From contig CAMEJG010000002.1 in the NCBI GenBank assembly GCA_945919465.1, positions 39,060 through 103,059 on the forward strand: 64,000 nt of DNA, read 5' to 3'. A program made the position numbers and the translations under genes. The stretch comes from an uncultured Anaeroplasma sp. Lineage in GTDB: Bacteria; Bacillota_I; Bacilli_A; Acholeplasmatales; Anaeroplasmataceae. The notes under the pieces are model-generated. The model saw nothing but the letters and a program-made list of their open reading frames with translations. It was not told where the DNA came from and made no database searches. Positions 61,437 to 64,000 of this stretch are shown piece by piece (positions within the stretch are counted from its first letter, which is position 1; the number at the start of each line of letters is the position of its first letter).

Positions 61437-62366
61437 ATGAAGTTGTTAACAAAATCGATGCAGGAGACAATAGCAAGACAAATGAGTAATAAGGCTAGAG
61501 ATATTGATGTGTGCCTTATATATGCATTAGATGGTTCTATGCCAAATGAATATCTACTTGATTGTCTCATGATGTATCAGAATAGAGATGGTGGCTTTGG
61601 TAGTGCTCTACATATTGATAACTATAATAAGAATAGTAGTGTATACCAAGTCTATGAAGCCTTTAGATTATTAGATATGCTTGGATTTGATAAGAATACT
61701 AATAATGAATTATTTCAAACTATTGTTAATAAAGCCGGTAATTATTTATATAATAGAATTCCACCTGTTAGTAATAAATGGAACCCTAATGTATTAACTA
61801 ATAATGAATATCCTCATGCAAAGGATTTTACTTTTGGAGATGATGCAATAAAAAAATTTGGTGTTCATCCTTCAATGGCATTAGTAGGATATACTTTAGT
61901 ATTATTTAATGAAACTAAAGCATATTATAAGAAAGCTTTAAAGCTTGCTTCAGGTTTAATCGATGAAGTTTTAACTAAAACTGAATTAACAAAATATGAA
62001 TTTATTTCTGTTAATAGTTTTATTAATTCAATGAGAAAAATAAATTTATTTATTGAGGAAACCAATAAGCTTGAAGCTCATGTAATAGAGCTTGCTAAAA
62101 AAACTGTATCTTTAGATTTTAAAGATTTAGATGCAATTCATCCTATTGATTGTGCATTATATTTAAATGATAATGAATTAAACGATAAGAAGAATTTAGA
62201 GTTAGATTATATTATTGATAGTATCGCTCCTCATGGATTATGGGATCATTTAGAATCTTGGGGTTATAATACCTATGCTGAAGAGGATTCTGCAAAGATT
62301 AAATGGATTGGTGCTGATACTGTAAATAATTATTATATATTAAAAATAAATGGTAGAATAGAATAG
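61437..62366 (+). CDS. Alpha/alpha-toroid (prenyltransferase/squalene-oxidase repeat) protein
   Basis: A 309-residue protein. MMYQNRDGGFGSALH is a clear QxxDGGFG repeat motif of the terpenoid cyclase/prenyltransferase toroid, and HGLWDHLESWGYNTYAEEDSAKIKW is a second, degenerate one near the end. The DxDD acid motif of squalene cyclases is not seen, so it is not an obvious cyclase. It is cytosolic and of unknown role. It is followed 11 bases later by gpmI, so the two may be co-transcribed. Confidence 0.7.
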   Translation: MKLLTKSMQETIARQMSNKARDIDVCLIYALDGSMPNEYLLDCLMMYQNRDGGFGSALHIDNYNKNSSVYQVYEAFRLLDMLGFDKNTNNELFQTIVNKAGNYLYNRIPPVSNKWNPNVLTNNEYPHAKDFTFGDDAIKKFGVHPSMALVGYTLVLFNETKAYYKKALKLASGLIDEVLTKTELTKYEFISVNSFINSMRKINLFIEETNKLEAHVIELAKKTVSLDFKDLDAIHPIDCALYLNDNELNDKKNLELDYIIDSIAPHGLWDHLESWGYNTYAEEDSAKIKWIGADTVNNYYILKINGRIE

Positions 62367-62377
62367 AGGTAAGAAAA

Positions 62378-63907
62378 ATGAAAAAAAGACCAGTTATGTT
62401 AATGATTATGGATGGCTATGGACTTACTAATGCTTCAAATACTAATGCAGTTAGTATGGCTCATAAGCCTAATTTAGATCGTATTTTTAGTGAATATGAT
62501 ACTAAAATTCTTGATGCAAGTGGTGAGGCAGTAGGATTACCTGAAGGACAAATGGGTAATTCTGAGGTTGGACACATGAATATTGGTGCCGGTAGAATTG
62601 TATGGCAATCATTATCAAGAATTAATAATTCTATTAAAACAGGTGAATTTAATAGTAATGAACCAATTTTAAATGCAATTAATAATGCTAAGAATAATAA
62701 TACAAAGTTTCATATTTTTGGATTATGTTCTGATGGTGGTGTACATTCTCATACTTCTCATATTATCGCAATTGCTAAACTGGCTCATAAAATGGGTATT
62801 GAAAATGTCTATTATCATGCATTTTTAGATGGTAGAGATGTAGCTCCTAAGAGTGCTAAGATTTATCTTGAAAAAATTATTAATGAAGGTAATGTAAAAG
62901 TAGCTACTGTTGGTGGTAGATATTATGGAATGGATAGAGATAAGAATTATGATCGAATCCAAAAAGCGTATGATGCGATGACTATTTGTGAGGGTGAATA
63001 TTTTGAAAATCCTCTTGATGGAATTGATGCTTCATATAATAATGGAGTTACTGATGAATTTGTTGTGCCATTTGTATCTTGTAAAGAGGGAATGGTTGAA
63101 TCAGGTGATTCTGTAGTATTTGCAAATTTCCGTCCTGATAGAGCTATTCAAATTGCAACAGCAATTTCTAATCCTGAAGGAATTGTATACAATCCTGAAA
63201 AGCCATATCGTTTAGATACAAAGAAGGGACCAAGAAATGTTACTTTTGTTTCTATGATGAAATATGCTGATTCTGTTAAGGGAGAATTGGCTTTTGGATT
63301 ACAAAAGCTTGATAATTTATATGGTGAGGTTGTATCTAAGGCTGGCTTAAAGCAATTAAGAATTGCTGAAACTGAAAAATATGCACATGTAACCTTCTTC
63401 TTTGATGGTGGTGTTGATAAGGAATTTCCAGGAGAAGATAGAATTTTAGTAAATTCACCAAAGGTTGCAACATATGATTTAAAGCCTGAAATGAGTGCTT
63501 ATGAGGTTTGTGATAAGGTAGTTGAGGCTATTCATAGTGAAAAATACGATACTATTATTTTAAATTTTGCAAACTGTGATATGGTAGGTCACACTGGCGT
63601 TATTCCTGCAGTTGTAAAGGCAGTTGAGGTAGTTGATGAGTGTGTTGGTAGAGTAGTTAAGGCATTAGATGAGGTTGGTGGTGTTGCGTTAATCACTGCA
63701 GACCATGGTAATGCTGAAAAGCTTGAGGATGAAGCAGGTAAACCATTTACTGCTCATACTACAAACCCAGTACCAGTTGTTATTACTGATAAGAATATTC
63801 ATATTCGTAATGGTATTTTAGCAGATATTACACCTACTTTACTTGAACTTTTAGGCTTAGAAGTACCAAGTGAAATGACTGCAAAATCATTAATTGTTAA
63901 GGATTAA
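62378..63907 (+). CDS. gpmI: 2,3-bisphosphoglycerate-independent phosphoglycerate mutase
   Basis: GpmI interconverts 3- and 2-phosphoglycerate in glycolysis, using two manganese ions. The 509-residue protein has the metal motif MIMDGYG (9-15), the phosphoserine site GNSEVGHMNIGAGR (Ser near 62), HSHTSH, FLDGRDVAPKSA, GGRYYGMDRD, NFRPDRA, CDMVGHTG and ADHGNAE. All catalytic segments are intact and length is normal. AGAGGT precedes the ATG. Confidence 0.98.
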   Translation: MKKRPVMLMIMDGYGLTNASNTNAVSMAHKPNLDRIFSEYDTKILDASGEAVGLPEGQMGNSEVGHMNIGAGRIVWQSLSRINNSIKTGEFNSNEPILNAINNAKNNNTKFHIFGLCSDGGVHSHTSHIIAIAKLAHKMGIENVYYHAFLDGRDVAPKSAKIYLEKIINEGNVKVATVGGRYYGMDRDKNYDRIQKAYDAMTICEGEYFENPLDGIDASYNNGVTDEFVVPFVSCKEGMVESGDSVVFANFRPDRAIQIATAISNPEGIVYNPEKPYRLDTKKGPRNVTFVSMMKYADSVKGELAFGLQKLDNLYGEVVSKAGLKQLRIAETEKYAHVTFFFDGGVDKEFPGEDRILVNSPKVATYDLKPEMSAYEVCDKVVEAIHSEKYDTIILNFANCDMVGHTGVIPAVVKAVEVVDECVGRVVKALDEVGGVALITADHGNAEKLEDEAGKPFTAHTTNPVPVVITDKNIHIRNGILADITPTLLELLGLEVPSEMTAKSLIVKD

Positions 63908-63913
63908 TTTATT

Positions 63914-63945
63914 AGACATTAGGGATATCTCTAATGTCTTTTTTA
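63914..63945 (+). terminator. Terminator of gpmI
   Basis: AGACATTAG/CTAATGTCT, nine perfect pairs with an 8-base loop, then TTTTTT. The last 55 bases of the window show no feature. Confidence 0.85.
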
Positions 63946-64000
63946 TTTTATTAGTAAATTTGAAAATTTTGGTTGGAATAAAGTCAAGACTAAAAAGCCT

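Noticed and set aside
1..64000. Reassignment of TGA to tryptophan, as in mycoplasmas
   Set aside because: TGA serves as a normal stop (for example at 5082-5084), Trp is TGG, and RF2 is encoded.
1..64000. CRISPR arrays, insertion sequences, prophage, tRNA or rRNA genes
   Set aside because: No regularly spaced repeats, transposase or integrase genes, tRNA-like cloverleaf or rRNA sequence were recognised on either strand.

Overview
The window is AT-rich chromosomal DNA of a bacterium of the Bacillota (low-GC Gram-positives). The standard code is used: TGG encodes Trp, many genes end in TGA, and release factor 2, which reads TGA, is present. This argues against the TGA-reassigned Mollicutes. The organism makes meso-diaminopimelate (dapA/dapB/dapH/asd/lysC plus a dapL-type deacetylase), so it should have peptidoglycan. 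It keeps sporulation genes: spoIVA, an uninterrupted sigK, yqfC and yqfD. It also has diguanylate cyclases with a GEMM-I riboswitch, a polyamine transporter and a pectinesterase-fold protein. My inference is an uncultured, probably gut-dwelling, spore-forming member of the Bacilli with a compact genome. No rRNA, tRNA, prophage, insertion sequence or CRISPR array was seen.

Layout. 1-5108: acetylase-type lysine/DAP pathway in two transcription units. 5113-8990: a reverse-strand ATP-grasp enzyme, a membrane protein, and trigger factor with an unusual leader hairpin. 9026-11545: lon. 11546-11900: about 350 bases of decayed sequence. 11901-15772: LysR regulator, pseudouridine synthase, yqfC-yqfD-phoH. 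15954-18588: a large membrane protein with an acidic linker and a tail resembling ribosomal protein uL15. 18632-21247 (reverse): class I fumarase (two subunits) and malic enzyme. 21344-22897: serine acetyltransferase-like protein and esterase. 22933-27440: potABCD behind a structured leader. 27450-31474: zinc-ribbon protein, pectinesterase-fold protein, MprF-like domain and two unknowns. 31473-35738: AAC(3)-like and HD proteins (reverse), amidohydrolase, M48 membrane protease. 35770-38212: L21 leader, rplU-prp-rpmA, obg. 38229-43335: ParB-like protein (reverse), AsnC regulator with aminotransferase, prfB, yitT and recX. 43395-47285: TetR, Sel1 genes and a Sel1 remnant, DUF362, a GGDEF protein. 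47355-50394: spoIVA with a SigE-like promoter, then a reverse GGDEF gene behind its riboswitch and an sbcD relic. 50414-57152: membrane protein, long Sel1-repeat protein, two lipoprotein metalloproteases, SDR. 57153-60468: sigK (reverse) and yqeG-yqeH-yqeK-rsfS. 60469-63945: a reverse unknown, an alpha/alpha-toroid protein and gpmI.

How it fits together. Aspartate is converted through lysC, asd, dapA, dapB, dapH and the deacetylase to LL-DAP. The transaminase step is missing from the cluster and could be supplied by the aminotransferase at 39434. Fumarase plus malic enzyme links fumarate to pyruvate. Ribosome-associated genes recur (tig, prfB, rplU/rpmA/prp, obg, yqeH, rsfS, a pseudouridine synthase). 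Regulation by RNA structure is prominent: a GEMM-I riboswitch with a terminator, an L21 leader, a hairpin between Shine-Dalgarno and start codon at tig, and an attenuator-like pot leader with a possible 8-codon upstream ORF and a TTG start. Nearly every transcription unit ends in a clear intrinsic terminator.
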